Shown: positions 1 through 8,692 of the stretch, piece by piece
Numbering within the stretch: position 1 is the first letter of the stretch
How the letters are laid out: each line of letters begins with the position of its first letter
Origin: Actinomycetes bacterium
Lineage (GTDB): Bacteria > Actinomycetota > Acidimicrobiia > Acidimicrobiales > Bog-793
Assembly: GCA_021798985.1 (NCBI GenBank)
Contig: JAJZBI010000010.1
Span: 1-64,000, forward strand
DNA: 64,000 nucleotides
Reading direction: 5' to 3'
Program-made: the position numbers and the translations under genes
Notes under the pieces: generated by a model
What the model saw: only the letters and a program-made list of their open reading frames with translations
What the model was told of the DNA's origin: nothing
The model's database searches: none

Positions 1-1
1 C

Positions 2-94
2 TGCCGGCTCCTCGAGCAGGCCGTCGTCACGGGACCGGTCACCGAGGCCGAAGTTCTGCACGGCTATCTCTGGGAGGCGAAACACAAGATGTAG
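2..94 (+). CDS. C-terminal end of an unidentified protein (partial)
   Basis: An open frame runs in from the left window edge and stops with TAG at 92-94. About 30 residues are visible, ending in LHGYLWEAKHKM, with good codon usage for a GC-rich genome. I do not recognise the family. It ends about 13 bases before the end of a truncated IS3 orfA on the opposite strand, so it may be a gene beside, or interrupted by, that element. It could also be part of the mobile element itself. Confidence 0.4.
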   Translation, partial: CRLLEQAVVTGPVTEAEVLHGYLWEAKHKM

Positions 95-106
95 GGGTAG
101 GAGGAG

Positions 107-485
107 CTAAGGCGCTACCCCGTTTCCCTGGATCTCCAAGGCCTGCTGGTGCTTGCGCAGCTGAGCCTCGAGCCGCTCGTTCTTTTTCTTCAGCCGCTCG
201 ATCTCGGCCTGCTCCCTGCCCTTCTTCGTGCTCGGTCCTCGGCGTGGCGCCGAGAGCGCCGGCGTCTCGTGCCCGGCGCCAGTCGACGATGTGGCTCGAG
301 TACAGGCCCTCGCGGCGCAGCAGCGCTCCCTTCTCACCCGGATCGGTGAGCTTCTCGTACTGCTCGAGGATCGAGGTCTTGTAGGCGGCGCTGAACTGTC
401 GCCGCACGGGCTTCGGCGCCGGCTCGTGATCGCTCACGGCACCATTCTCGGCGCGCGCGAGCAGGGCTGCATTGGTCATGGTCAT
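107..485 (-). pseudogene. IS3-family transposase orfA remnant, frameshifted and truncated
   Basis: Reading the minus strand from ATG 485, the product starts MTMTNAALLARAEN and continues into a helix-turn-helix region (RRQFSAAYKTSILEQYEK, LLRREGLYSSHIVDWRR) typical of IS3/IS911 OrfA. Around 235-275 the reading frame must shift by one to continue into the expected C-terminal coiled coil (AEIERLKKKNERLEAQLRK, ending ALEIQG). Homology stops at about position 120 and no orfB follows. The shift lies inside orfA, not at the usual orfA/orfB slippage point, so it looks like decay. The element is most likely inactive. Confidence 0.75.
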
Positions 486-831
486 GTTCTGCGGGATCCT
501 GTCTCGCCCTGGTGGGATCTGGCTGCAGCCGAGCCGACGCACAAAGGAAGCCTTGGCGCGCTTCCTCATCCAGAATCTCCGTTGACGACACCCTCAGGGT
601 CGTCAAGGCTGCACCTCCGGCGGGCCGTGCGGCCCGAGCTTGACGACCCTGTCGATCAATACTCGAGCGCGCTCGGGAGGTACGACACGCCCCCATGCGG
701 CCGCCAAATCGCAAGCGCCGAGCCGGAGTTCCTGCTCAATCGTGTCGCCCTCCGGGCGACGCGTCCTTGACAACGGGCGCTCCTTCGTAGATGAGAGACA
801 GGACAGCGCTTCAAGGCCGAATGCGCTCGGG
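486..831. other. Gap between IS remnant and polysaccharide locus
   Basis: No convincing complete gene. A minus-strand frame ending at 603 reads GDTIEQELRLGACDLAAAWG and PPERARVLIDRVV, which looks protein-like and may be the C-terminal end of a decayed gene; I cannot assign a family. The stretch also holds the inverted repeat at 595-651 and may include the lost end of the IS element. Confidence 0.4.
595..651. repeat. 13-bp perfect inverted repeat with nested hairpin
   Basis: CAGGGTCGTCAAG (595-607) is the exact reverse complement of CTTGACGACCCTG (639-651). The 31-base interval contains a second small hairpin, GGGCC-gtgc-GGCCC (622-635). A further related copy, TTGACGACaCCCT, sits at 582-594 in the orientation of the right arm, so the motif occurs three times in 70 bases. 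It could be a recombination site, an IS end or a regulatory structure. It has no T-tract, so it is not a standard terminator. Confidence 0.6.
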
Positions 832-2583
832 CTAAGGCTGTCTCGCCGGTGCATGCACCTCAAGTACGTCTAGCCAGAGCGCCAGCGGGCCCGCGTGAAA
901 GAACCGCTCGCTGGCGCGGTCCGCGTTGATTCCTGCAAGTTCAAGGGCAACCTGCCCACCATCGCAACTTCGCCGCGCACACAGCAGCACGACAACCGCA
1001 GGGTCTTTGGCTTCCCAATTCGAACTAGCGAGGGCCTCATAGCTCCGCAATAAGCCGGCCGTGCTTGGCATATCGCGAGGAAGGGCCGTGTAATCATAGA
1101 GATAGAACGATTGGAGCCCGCCGTACCAAGAAGTGGCTTGGGTCGCGCGGTACCAGAACATAGGAACACCGCGATTTCCGGTAAAGCGCCGCAAATAAGG
1201 CTCGATCTGTGTCGCAAGCGTGAGAAGGCTCTGGCCAGTACCCGTCGCCGGATGAAGTCGACCCTGCACAGCAACGCTTCCGTCTATCGGGTAAGCCACG
1301 CTCGCACCCATCATGAGTGAAACGCCCAGGACGAGCGGACGAAAACGGGCTGGGGACGCACCGGCGCACAGTGCCGCGACAAGCAATACACCGAGCAGCG
1401 CGGCAACTACTGCCACGATCGGATATGCGCTAGCACCAATCAGGGATTCCGATGAGTGGAATCTAACGAGCACGAGACACCCAACCACCGCGCCCGCTAC
1501 CCCCAGCGCAGGACCCACGCTTTGCCGCGCGTTAGACAGCAATAGGCGCACGCAGGCGCCGACGCCGAGCGCAATCCCCGGCATCAACAGATTGAAGTAA
1601 TACAAATACTCGGCGAAATAGCCGCCAAACACTAACTCATCCAAGGTCCAAAATCCGCAAACAACGAGCAGATAGATCAACACGCCGAGCGCCGCACTCG
1701 GGAGCTCCCTTCGCCGAAACCGGAACACGCATAGCACCGCCAGCATGATCAGGATGAGAATGGGGGCCACAATATATGGTTCGTTAGGAACCCATGTGTC
1801 ATACGGCAACTTCCAGGAAGATTCGTGCACGCCGACAACCGCCGCCAGCTGCGGCTTCAAGAAGAACGATTCAGTACCGTGCTCAAGTGTTGAGAATAGC
1901 TGGAAGAACGCCAACGAGATCAGGCCGCCTACGACAACCGTAGTCATATCGGCGGCGATCCGCGATAGTGCAACTTTCTCTCGGCCCGGGAGCGAGAAGG
2001 CATAGACAAGAGCGAGCGGAGCAACCACAACGAGCGTGAACAGATTGGCTATTGTGCCGGCGACAGCGGATGCGCCAGCAGCTAAGAGACACACATATTG
2101 CACTCGATTGCCACGGCGCCTGGTTAAGAAGAACAGCGTGAGTGCGACGTAGAAGATCGCCGGGCCATCAAAATAATCGTAGGTAAATGCGGTGGCGATA
2201 CTCTCCAATCCGAGCATGAGAGAGAAGACCGCGATTCCGGGTACTACGCCGAATAGTGTCCGAACCGCGAAGTAGAGCGAGAAGGCCGCGCCAAAGAACG
2301 TCAATCCATGAAACGCCAAATACCCGAACTTTGCACCACCCAATAGAGACAGCACATACTGAGGAGCAATGATCGAAAGCCGCGTTGCATAGTACGTAAA
2401 CGAGAACAGGTGGTACATTTGAACGAAGTTCGTCCAGAAGGACGTGTAGTACCAGGGGTCCAGATCCGTAGCAGGTGTGTAGAGAGCTGGATGCCTTATC
2501 CCATATACGAGCAGAACCGCAGCTGTAATTCCAATGAGACATGCAACCTCTATACCGATCCTTACTCCATCGTTACCGGCCAT
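832..2583 (-). CDS. Multi-pass membrane protein, GT-C glycosyltransferase-like
   Basis: About 583 residues with many hydrophobic segments from the N-terminus onward. The first extracytoplasmic loop (residues ~30-45) contains TDLDPWYY; acidic residues here are typical of GT-C (PMT/ArnT/GT39-like) enzymes that use polyprenyl-phosphate sugars. A soluble C-terminal region of about 130 residues follows. I chose ATG 2583 because the frame upstream is basic, non-hydrophobic and shadow-like; an upstream non-ATG start remains possible. It is the last gene of the minus-strand polysaccharide cluster. The substrate cannot be read from the sequence, and a flippase or polymerase role is an alternative. Confidence 0.65.
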   Translation of the reverse strand: MAGNDGVRIGIEVACLIGITAAVLLVYGIRHPALYTPATDLDPWYYTSFWTNFVQMYHLFSFTYYATRLSIIAPQYVLSLLGGAKFGYLAFHGLTFFGAAFSLYFAVRTLFGVVPGIAVFSLMLGLESIATAFTYDYFDGPAIFYVALTLFFLTRRRGNRVQYVCLLAAGASAVAGTIANLFTLVVVAPLALVYAFSLPGREKVALSRIAADMTTVVVGGLISLAFFQLFSTLEHGTESFFLKPQLAAVVGVHESSWKLPYDTWVPNEPYIVAPILILIMLAVLCVFRFRRRELPSAALGVLIYLLVVCGFWTLDELVFGGYFAEYLYYFNLLMPGIALGVGACVRLLLSNARQSVGPALGVAGAVVGCLVLVRFHSSESLIGASAYPIVAVVAALLGVLLVAALCAGASPARFRPLVLGVSLMMGASVAYPIDGSVAVQGRLHPATGTGQSLLTLATQIEPYLRRFTGNRGVPMFWYRATQATSWYGGLQSFYLYDYTALPRDMPSTAGLLRSYEALASSNWEAKDPAVVVLLCARRSCDGGQVALELAGINADRASERFFHAGPLALWLDVLEVHAPARQP

Positions 2584-2995
2584 ACCGGAACCGGTGCGGA
2601 GCGGACGGCTAGCAGACGAGCCAGCGGAGAGCAATGGCTTTCGTTGCTGCTCGGCCAGACCGGCTAACACGAGCCGTTTGATCCGTGATGCTTTAACCTG
2701 CCTGCCAGGAGATGCCTGGCCATGCGACGCGTCACTGTGCGGAAATAGTTGGGGAGAGTGAAGCCCTGACGGCCAGCACCCACGCCTCCGCCTTTTCGTC
2801 CGAGTTCCCGACAACAACGCCGCGCATGCCGCAACTAGCACAACCCCCCCCTAGTTCAATGCAAGAGACCGAGCCGACCCGGAGTGCCGCGCACATTCGA
2901 AGCCGATGCCGACAGAAATGCCACATGCGGGAAAAACGGTCGACTTCGGCCAGGGAGCATTAAGATCCAACCACGCAATTCGGTGCCAAACATGG
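2584..2995. other. Gap in polysaccharide locus; no intact gene
   Basis: No supported gene. The minus-strand frame 2851-3057 is the sequence that would continue the membrane-protein ORF ending at 2996 if one copy of the 16-bp tandem repeat at 3029-3060 were absent. The rest shows no recognisable motif. Confidence 0.5.
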
Positions 2996-3373
2996 TCAGA
3001 GCGCTCCCGCAGCATCAGCTGTCCGCCCAGCAAACGACCACCCCAGCAAACGACCACCCCAGCGGACCACCAAGTCCAACTCCGCGACTAAAAACGGAGT
3101 AATCAGCGCCAGCAACGGCATCTCGGCGACACCGTTCCCGCGCAGGCGAAGAGCCGTTAGCCCAACCAGGGTTACGGTTATTGCTACAACAATACGCATC
3201 GCTGGAGTGATGCCGCTGTGGTGCGGTGCAGTCACACGCTGCATTCGCGCCCCTGCGCCAGTTAAAGCGACGAGCATCGCTGCGGCGGAAAACATGGCGA
3301 GCGCGTAGCGATGAGTGTTGAGGGGTATCCCCACAAGACCACAAATTCCAAGCGCGCCCACACCAGAACTCAT
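2996..3373 (-). CDS. Small membrane protein, possibly frameshifted at its C-terminus
   Basis: 125 residues with about three hydrophobic segments (ALGICGLVGIPL, YALAMFSAAAMLVALTG, MRIVVAITVTLVGLTAL) and no family I recognise. Its ATG overlaps the stop of the upstream small membrane ORF by four bases (ATGA), suggesting translational coupling or an old frameshift splitting one gene. The C-terminus (RLLGWSFAGRTADAAGAL) runs through a 16-bp tandem duplication. With one copy the frame would instead continue into LLGGQLMLRERSDHVW and extend about 60 residues to the stop at 2851. Which form is native cannot be decided here. Confidence 0.45.
   Translation of the reverse strand: MSSGVGALGICGLVGIPLNTHRYALAMFSAAAMLVALTGAGARMQRVTAPHHSGITPAMRIVVAITVTLVGLTALRLRGNGVAEMPLLALITPFLVAELDLVVRWGGRLLGWSFAGRTADAAGAL
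3029..3060. repeat. 16-bp perfect tandem duplication
   Basis: AGCAAACGACCACCCC occurs at 3029-3044 and again, immediately adjacent, at 3045-3060; a degenerate third copy (AGCGGACCACCA) follows. The unit is not a multiple of three, so copy number sets the reading frame of the overlapping membrane-protein ORF. Confidence 0.9.
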
Positions 3374-3621
3374 GCGCAGTGCACCGGCGCTAGCGCTAAC
3401 GCCGCGAGGGCAAGTATCCAGAGCACCGTCAAGGCATCGCTGCTAATCCGCGAAGCGGTCAAAAGGTAAGGGCTTATGCCGACAGTAGTTGTCGCGGCAC
3501 TGCCGAGCGCCGCTACTCCGATCGTCGCGGCTCCTAACGTCCGCTGCGCGTTACGAGAGTCGGCGCTCGTTATAATCGCTAAACGAGACCCATTATGCCG
3601 GCGCATGAGTCGCCCACGCAT
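3370..3621 (-). CDS. Small hypothetical membrane protein
   Basis: About 83 residues from ATG 3621, with AGGG five bases upstream; a TTG at 3633 overlapping the stop of the glycosyltransferase (TTGA) is an alternative start. Two hydrophobic stretches (TLGAATIGVAALGSAATTTVG and ALTVLWILALAALALAP) suggest a membrane protein. Its stop overlaps the next ORF start by four bases. It may be the N-terminal half of a single membrane protein split by a frameshift. No family recognised. Confidence 0.4.
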   Translation of the reverse strand: MRGRLMRRHNGSRLAIITSADSRNAQRTLGAATIGVAALGSAATTTVGISPYLLTASRISSDALTVLWILALAALALAPVHCA

Positions 3622-3629
3622 TCTTTCCC

Positions 3630-4619
3630 TCAACGGCGATCGGTTGCCGTTTTCGTGCCACAGGCGAGGGAATCGCTTGTTGAACTTCTCCCAGCGGTTA
3701 CTTCATCGACGAAGTACAGCGGCCTCGCCTTTGCTTCCTCAAAGACGCGCGCCAGGTATTCACCAACGATCCCGATTGTAAACAGCTGTACTCCTCCCAT
3801 CATGAAGACGAGGGCAATGACTGATGTAAAGCCGTGGATAGCCGTATTGTCGACGAGCCGAGCATAAAGAACATACGCGAAAAAGCACCCGCACAATAGC
3901 ACGACTGCTATCCCAAGCCGACGGACCAATCGTAGCGGGACTGTCGAAAACGAGAACACAGCGTCGAGCGACAGCCGCACCATGTGTGAGAGTGAGTACT
4001 TTGTGGAGCCAGCGAAACGGGCGTCTCGCACGTAAGGAATGCCAATCTGTTCGAATCCGATCCAGCTTGACATGCCTCGTAGGAAGCGGGAATGCTCGGG
4101 CATTGACCGAAGTGCGTTCACGGCCCGTTTTGAGTAGAGACGGAAGTCACCGGCGTCCGCTGGCATGGCAATGTCAGTGAGGCGCCGGAACAGCCAATAG
4201 AAGCCAGTCGCCGTCCACCGCTTCACACGCCGCTCACCGGCCCGAACCGCGCGAACCGCATAAACCACCTCGTAACCCTCACGGGACTTTTCCAATAACG
4301 CGGGTATTAGTTCGGGTGGATCCTGTAAGTCTGCATCCATCACTACTACAGCATCACCACGGGCATTATCCATGCCGGCAGTGATCGCCACCTGATGCCC
4401 GAAATTGCGGCTCAGGCGGATAGCCTTCACGCGCATGTCCTTCCTAGCTAGCTGGCGCAATAGCTCCCAGGATCCGTCCCTTGACCGGTCGTCAACGAAG
4501 AGGAGCTCGAAATCATGTCCTGAGAGGGCCTCACATAGGCGGCGATAAAGCTCCGGCAGAGTGTCGATTTCGTCGTAGACCGGAAGCACTACCGACAGCA
4601 CAATGTTCTCCCTTCGCAA
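3630..4619 (-). CDS. GT2 family glycosyltransferase, GtrB/DPM1-like
   Basis: 329 residues. The N-terminal GT-A domain begins LSVVLPVYDEIDTLPELY, with FVDDRSRDGSWELL for nucleotide-sugar binding and VVMDADLQDPPELI carrying the metal-binding DxD motif. Two C-terminal transmembrane segments (LGIAVVLLCGCFFAYVLYARL and FTSVIALVFMMGGVQLFTIG) followed by VGEYLARVFEE match the GtrB/ArnC-like layout. These enzymes transfer a sugar to undecaprenyl phosphate on the cytoplasmic face. In this locus the lipid-linked sugar could feed the GT-C-like membrane protein encoded downstream. Donor sugar unknown. Confidence 0.85.
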   Translation of the reverse strand: MRRENIVLSVVLPVYDEIDTLPELYRRLCEALSGHDFELLFVDDRSRDGSWELLRQLARKDMRVKAIRLSRNFGHQVAITAGMDNARGDAVVVMDADLQDPPELIPALLEKSREGYEVVYAVRAVRAGERRVKRWTATGFYWLFRRLTDIAMPADAGDFRLYSKRAVNALRSMPEHSRFLRGMSSWIGFEQIGIPYVRDARFAGSTKYSLSHMVRLSLDAVFSFSTVPLRLVRRLGIAVVLLCGCFFAYVLYARLVDNTAIHGFTSVIALVFMMGGVQLFTIGIVGEYLARVFEEAKARPLYFVDEVTAGRSSTSDSLACGTKTATDRR

Positions 4620-4637
4620 TTGCGCGGGCGAGCGGCA

Positions 4638-5432
4638 TTACGAGTTCTGACGCAATACTGCGAGATATTGGGCGCCCAGCGCTAAGTGGGCAAGGCGCTC
4701 TTCGACCCTGCGGAATAGCTGTTGGTCAAACGGGAAGATAAGGGTGTAGTCGATCGACAAGGGACAAAGACCGATCTGGCTGCACATCTTACGAATCGAC
4801 GACCACCGCACCAGTACGACACCATCATCGAATGGACAACGCGCCACCGCGAGTCGCGCAAGTGGGTTGAAAGGATTATGCTCCGCAATGATAATGATAC
4901 CCGCGGGACTGCAAACACGCTTGAGCTCTAGTAGGAGACGCTCCCTCTCGAGTGGAGCTACGTGATGAAACACATTCACTGCATAGACAACATCGAAACA
5001 GGCACTGGGAAAAGGCAGTGAAAAGCCATCGAATTGGAGCAAAGGTAGCGGTAACGTCGCCCGGGCAGCTTGATGAAGCATGGCATGAGATACGTCAGCG
5101 CCCAGCACGGTACCAAACTGAGCGATCAAGTGTTTCGCAACATCACCCGCGCCGCACCCGACATCTAAGACTCTTGTCCCCGCGAGGTCTTTGAGATGCC
5201 GCGCCGCCAATCGGACAATGAGCTGGGCTTTGACGCGCACATAAAAGTCGTGATCCTGTCCAGCGAATGAGATCGAATTCTCGACTAGCTGCCCATAACT
5301 CGATGCGACTTCATCGAATTGTTCCATGGCCAAGTGGTGCACCTCACTCCCCGATAGCCGCGAATCGGCAGCAGGGCAGTCCGCTTCTATCACCATCGCG
5401 CGCGTGCCCGGTCCAGAATAAGCGATAGCCAC
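4638..5432 (-). CDS. Class I SAM-dependent methyltransferase
   Basis: 264 residues. The SAM-binding motif I is VLDVGCGAGDVAKHL (around residue 90), followed by the acidic end of strand 2 (VLGADVSHAML) and YAVNVFHHVAPLERE as motif IV. An N-terminal helical region contains FDEVASSYGQLVEN, as in UbiE/Methyltransf_11 proteins. It lies among glycosyltransferases, so a sugar or lipid-linked intermediate is the likely substrate, but this is inferred from context only. ATG 5432 was kept as start; ATG 5396 is an alternative. Confidence 0.75.
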   Translation of the reverse strand: MAIAYSGPGTRAMVIEADCPAADSRLSGSEVHHLAMEQFDEVASSYGQLVENSISFAGQDHDFYVRVKAQLIVRLAARHLKDLAGTRVLDVGCGAGDVAKHLIAQFGTVLGADVSHAMLHQAARATLPLPLLQFDGFSLPFPSACFDVVYAVNVFHHVAPLERERLLLELKRVCSPAGIIIIAEHNPFNPLARLAVARCPFDDGVVLVRWSSIRKMCSQIGLCPLSIDYTLIFPFDQQLFRRVEERLAHLALGAQYLAVLRQNS

Positions 5433-5535
5433 GCTCGTCCGCTATTGTCAGGCATTGGCATGAAGTCGAAGTCGCAATGCTCGATCCGCCGCCGTGTCGC
5501 TCGATGGCTGGTGATGATGTCGCGCGCTTACCGTC

Positions 5536-6450
5536 CTATCGATCATGTCGGCGGCCTTGAATCAAACCCTCAAGCATCTGTCGACCACCGTGACGCACAG
5601 CGCTATTGAAGCGCAAAAGAGTTCCCTTGAATCGCTTGTGCGGGCTCAGGCGTCGCACCACATATCCGTCATCGGCTGGCATCAGCTCGTGCGTCGCATC
5701 GAGGACAGTACGAACTGACAACGCCCCGCCCATCAATTCGTAGTTGCGTCGGGCATCATGCGAACGCGATAGGTGCCACAGATCCGTGAAGCCGGCTCCC
5801 GATCCACTGACATGCCGATAGCCGTGAGGTTGGTGGAACGTAGTAATTGTTGGCGTGGCGTCGATAAGAGGAAACCCAAGCCGAAGAGGCTCAGCCATGA
5901 GCCAATTGTCCCATGCCGTCCTACCAATGGCGAAGGGCGGAATCGCGCGGAAAGTATTAGGCGTGAAGGCAAAGAAGTCGCTACCGGTACCGTCATTCAT
6001 AACACCGTCGCGTCTAGCCTTTTCGATCACTGGTTGACGCCAGTCATCGCGTTCGAAATCGATAGCATCAGCTAGATCAACATCGATGCGACGTCCGACA
6101 ACGAGAAACTCCTCGAAGTGACGAGCGACGGTCAGCAATGGGGTAACGAACGGGTCGAGCGTAATAATGTCGGCATTGATGTAACAAAGCAGCTGGTTCG
6201 GGTAGCGCTGGCGTACAGCGTCGAATACGGCGTCTAACCGAGGTGCGCCGCCCTCGGAGCGATCACGCACAGCCAAGTAGTCGGTGCCAAGGGCGGCACA
6301 CTCATCAGCCAGCCCTGGCTCGTCTCCTGCGAGCACGATGTATGGACGAGGAGAAAGACGCTTCCAACTCTCTACCGCGCTTCGCTGACTGTGGCCTGCA
6401 TCACCAGAGAAGGTGCGCGGCACACTAAAGAGAATCACTTCCTTAGTCAA
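5536..6450 (-). CDS. Glycosyltransferase-like protein (GT-A type), polysaccharide locus
   Basis: 304 residues with a GT-A-like fold: EVILFSVPRTFSGDAGHSQRSAVESWKRLSP at the start (split here as one region, residues 4-34), then a probable metal site in LLCYINADIITLDPF and a substrate region around GTGSDFFAFTPNTFRAIPPF. It resembles uncharacterised nucleotide-diphospho-sugar transferase-like proteins of surface-glycan clusters. Start is TTG 6450, overlapping the end of the upstream methyltransferase by eight bases. No signal peptide or membrane segment. Donor and acceptor are unknown. Confidence 0.6.
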   Translation of the reverse strand: MTKEVILFSVPRTFSGDAGHSQRSAVESWKRLSPRPYIVLAGDEPGLADECAALGTDYLAVRDRSEGGAPRLDAVFDAVRQRYPNQLLCYINADIITLDPFVTPLLTVARHFEEFLVVGRRIDVDLADAIDFERDDWRQPVIEKARRDGVMNDGTGSDFFAFTPNTFRAIPPFAIGRTAWDNWLMAEPLRLGFPLIDATPTITTFHQPHGYRHVSGSGAGFTDLWHLSRSHDARRNYELMGGALSVRTVLDATHELMPADDGYVVRRLSPHKRFKGTLLRFNSAVRHGGRQMLEGLIQGRRHDR

Positions 6451-7276
6451 CTGTAGCCGTCAAGAGCAAATGCCAGCCAAACACTCTTTCGAGTTTGCGA
6501 AAGAGGTATGGCGGCAGCGCATCTACCCAGCGCTTGTAAACGTAGCGGTGCTCTACATACTCCGCCACTCGGTACGGAAAAATATGCGCAATAGCACAAT
6601 TTTCTACCCTGAAGCCACCCTGTTCGAGCAACCTGCGCCCTTGCTGTCGCGTGTAGGTATAGGTGACAGGGCATCCAGTTTGAGCCTCGGAGTTCTTCGC
6701 GATGATCTCCGCTGACCGACGGAAGTCACCGTGCCCCTCGAGGACTACCGTGGCGAACACCTTCACCGACCGACGGTGATAAACCATCACCTTCAATGTG
6801 GTGCCGGGTTTGCTCAGCAGATGGGCCTGTCCGATTACAGCTTCGGGGTGAGGAGTGTGATGTATTACTCCAAAAGAATAAATAAGGTCGAACGTCCGAG
6901 CGCCCAGCGTCTCTGTGAGCGCTTCGGCGTTGCAATTTATAAACTGGATTCTGTCTTGTAGTCCGAACAATTCGGCACGTTGACGTGCAATCGCGATTGA
7001 CTCACTCGACAAATCAACAGCTGTTACCCGAGCACCAGCGCGCGCAAAATTTATAGTGTCGGTCCCAATTCCACAACCTATCTCGAGAACGTCTTGGTCG
7101 TGCCACTGTGCAAAGTTGGCGAAACTGGGAATGTGCGGCTCAACGAGATACTTCCGGTGCTCGACTTGGTCAAAGTATTCTCGAGTCCCTTGCGGTGCCT
7201 TCGAGTGTCGGACGTTGCATGGCCGAGTATCCCAGTATCGCCGGACCGCATCGATGGGAACGTTAGTGAATGTCAA
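6443..7276 (-). CDS. Class I SAM-dependent methyltransferase
   Basis: 277 residues with motif I DVLEIGCGIGTDTINFARAG, VTAVDLSSESI closing strand 2, and FDLIYSFGVIHHTPHPEAVI as the later motif. The start is TTG 7276: a clear ribosome site AAGGAGA (7281-7287) lies four bases upstream. It is tightly packed between two glycosyltransferase-like genes, so it probably methylates a sugar residue, lipid-linked intermediate or glycan end. Reaction inferred from context only. Confidence 0.8.
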   Translation of the reverse strand: MTFTNVPIDAVRRYWDTRPCNVRHSKAPQGTREYFDQVEHRKYLVEPHIPSFANFAQWHDQDVLEIGCGIGTDTINFARAGARVTAVDLSSESIAIARQRAELFGLQDRIQFINCNAEALTETLGARTFDLIYSFGVIHHTPHPEAVIGQAHLLSKPGTTLKVMVYHRRSVKVFATVVLEGHGDFRRSAEIIAKNSEAQTGCPVTYTYTRQQGRRLLEQGGFRVENCAIAHIFPYRVAEYVEHRYVYKRWVDALPPYLFRKLERVFGWHLLLTATVD

Positions 7277-7285
7277 GCTGTCTCC

Positions 7286-8692
7286 TTAGTGACGACGCGG
7301 CGACATAACGAGTCGGTCGGCGTTCGCGGCGTGTGGCAAAGTCCATGTCGGAGTAGTTACCCAACGTTCGGCGAGCATGCATTCCGCTAAGCCCCATGAC
7401 TCGTCGTTAAGCGGTCCGAGCTCTCGAGATCGCGCGGCGTGGTAGTACTTGGTCGCGCATCCGGCGAAAGCCTCGGACGTGAGATAGGGCACACCAGTAG
7501 CCTCTAGCCGAGAGAATAGCGCAGACTCGTAACCTGGAACATATCCAGAGCCCTTCGCATGCTCCAGGTGCCAAACTGGTGCGGTCTGCCCATCGATGTC
7601 GATCTCTTGGATGCCGAGAGCAGATGCATAATGCAAGAAGACGGAATCCAAATGCCAGCTGAATATCGGCCATTCAGGATACGCGCGAGTACGAGCCCAG
7701 TCTTCTGCCGACAACAGCGTGAAATCGCCACATCCATTAGTGTGCAAATGCGGAAGTGCGTGCGTGTCGATCCATGCGATTCTTAGCGAACGTGTGACCG
7801 CGATTGCGAATTGGGTGGTCCGCCGCATCAGTCCAGATACGAACCTTACAATGGTGAGGGTGATGTTGGGAGTGCGCGAGAGCGATCGACGCAGAGATGT
7901 ACCGCTATGTCGCGCAGCAGAAAGTACCCGACGCCGCCAGCTAGGACGGGTCATCGCTCTCGCTCGCACCGGCCGAGGCGCCACCTTAAATGCCTTAATC
8001 CACCCGATTGCACTCTGGCAGGCGCCCATCGCTATAAGCGCAAGTCGCCGAACAGCGACACGAGGTGCGCGCCGAAGCAGTTTCCACAGCAGCCCATTGA
8101 AGCTCGTGATGACAGGAACGAAGACCCCACCCTCCTTAAACCACGTTCCATAGCGCTCATTTTTTCTGATCGTGTGAGCGCGACACCAACGCTGTATCTC
8201 GTCGAAATCGACGGCTCGGGGCGGGTGCGGTTCGACATCGTGGCGGTCCGCCCGATATAGACACTCAGGGCGGAGGCGCTTAAGCGCGGCAAATATACCG
8301 TCGGACATTAGGATATCAATATTGGTTGCACAGATATACTCTCCAAGACTACGGCGAATGCCCACATTTTTCGCGATCATTTGGAATAGTGGGAGTGCCT
8401 CGGAATGCGCAAAACGAGCATGTAGCTCCGGAGGGACCGTGATAATGCGGATACCTAACAGTCCACCGCTAGGTGGCCACTGCAGCACCTGATCGAGCGG
8501 CGGCGCGTCAGAAGGGGGATTCCATTCGACAAGCACCAGCTCCGCAGTGAGGCCGTGACGCCGACACTGGCGGTCGAGGCCATCGATGAAGTGTTGCATG
8601 CGACCGAGCAGGTCAAGTCCATGGTTATCGTTCCGAGAGGTCGCAACGAACGATACCGTGGGTCGGCCAGCTGGAATTCTCGAGTGCGGCAC
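7286..8692 (-). CDS. Large glycosyltransferase-like protein, polysaccharide locus
   Basis: About 468 residues from a GTG at 8692; the frame stays open to ATG 8902 but the extra 70 residues look non-coding. The N-terminal part reads PTVSFVATSRNDNHG and later LVEWNPPS, AKNVGIRRSLGEYICATNIDILMSDGI, like the GT-A core with a variant metal motif (TNID). A long basic insertion sits around residues 200-290. The C-terminal half (TNGCGDFTLLSAEDWARTRAYPEWP; ASALGIQEIDIDG) resembles the end of GalNAc-transferase-like domains. It may be distantly related to the neighbour at 5536-6450. Start uncertain; substrate unknown. Confidence 0.55.
   Translation of the reverse strand: MPHSRIPAGRPTVSFVATSRNDNHGLDLLGRMQHFIDGLDRQCRRHGLTAELVLVEWNPPSDAPPLDQVLQWPPSGGLLGIRIITVPPELHARFAHSEALPLFQMIAKNVGIRRSLGEYICATNIDILMSDGIFAALKRLRPECLYRADRHDVEPHPPRAVDFDEIQRWCRAHTIRKNERYGTWFKEGGVFVPVITSFNGLLWKLLRRAPRVAVRRLALIAMGACQSAIGWIKAFKVAPRPVRARAMTRPSWRRRVLSAARHSGTSLRRSLSRTPNITLTIVRFVSGLMRRTTQFAIAVTRSLRIAWIDTHALPHLHTNGCGDFTLLSAEDWARTRAYPEWPIFSWHLDSVFLHYASALGIQEIDIDGQTAPVWHLEHAKGSGYVPGYESALFSRLEATGVPYLTSEAFAGCATKYYHAARSRELGPLNDESWGLAECMLAERWVTTPTWTLPHAANADRLVMSPRRH

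Noticed and set aside
228-770. Long plus-strand frame over the IS remnant
   Set aside because: It is the shadow of the minus-strand orfA; that strand carries the HTH and coiled-coil motifs.
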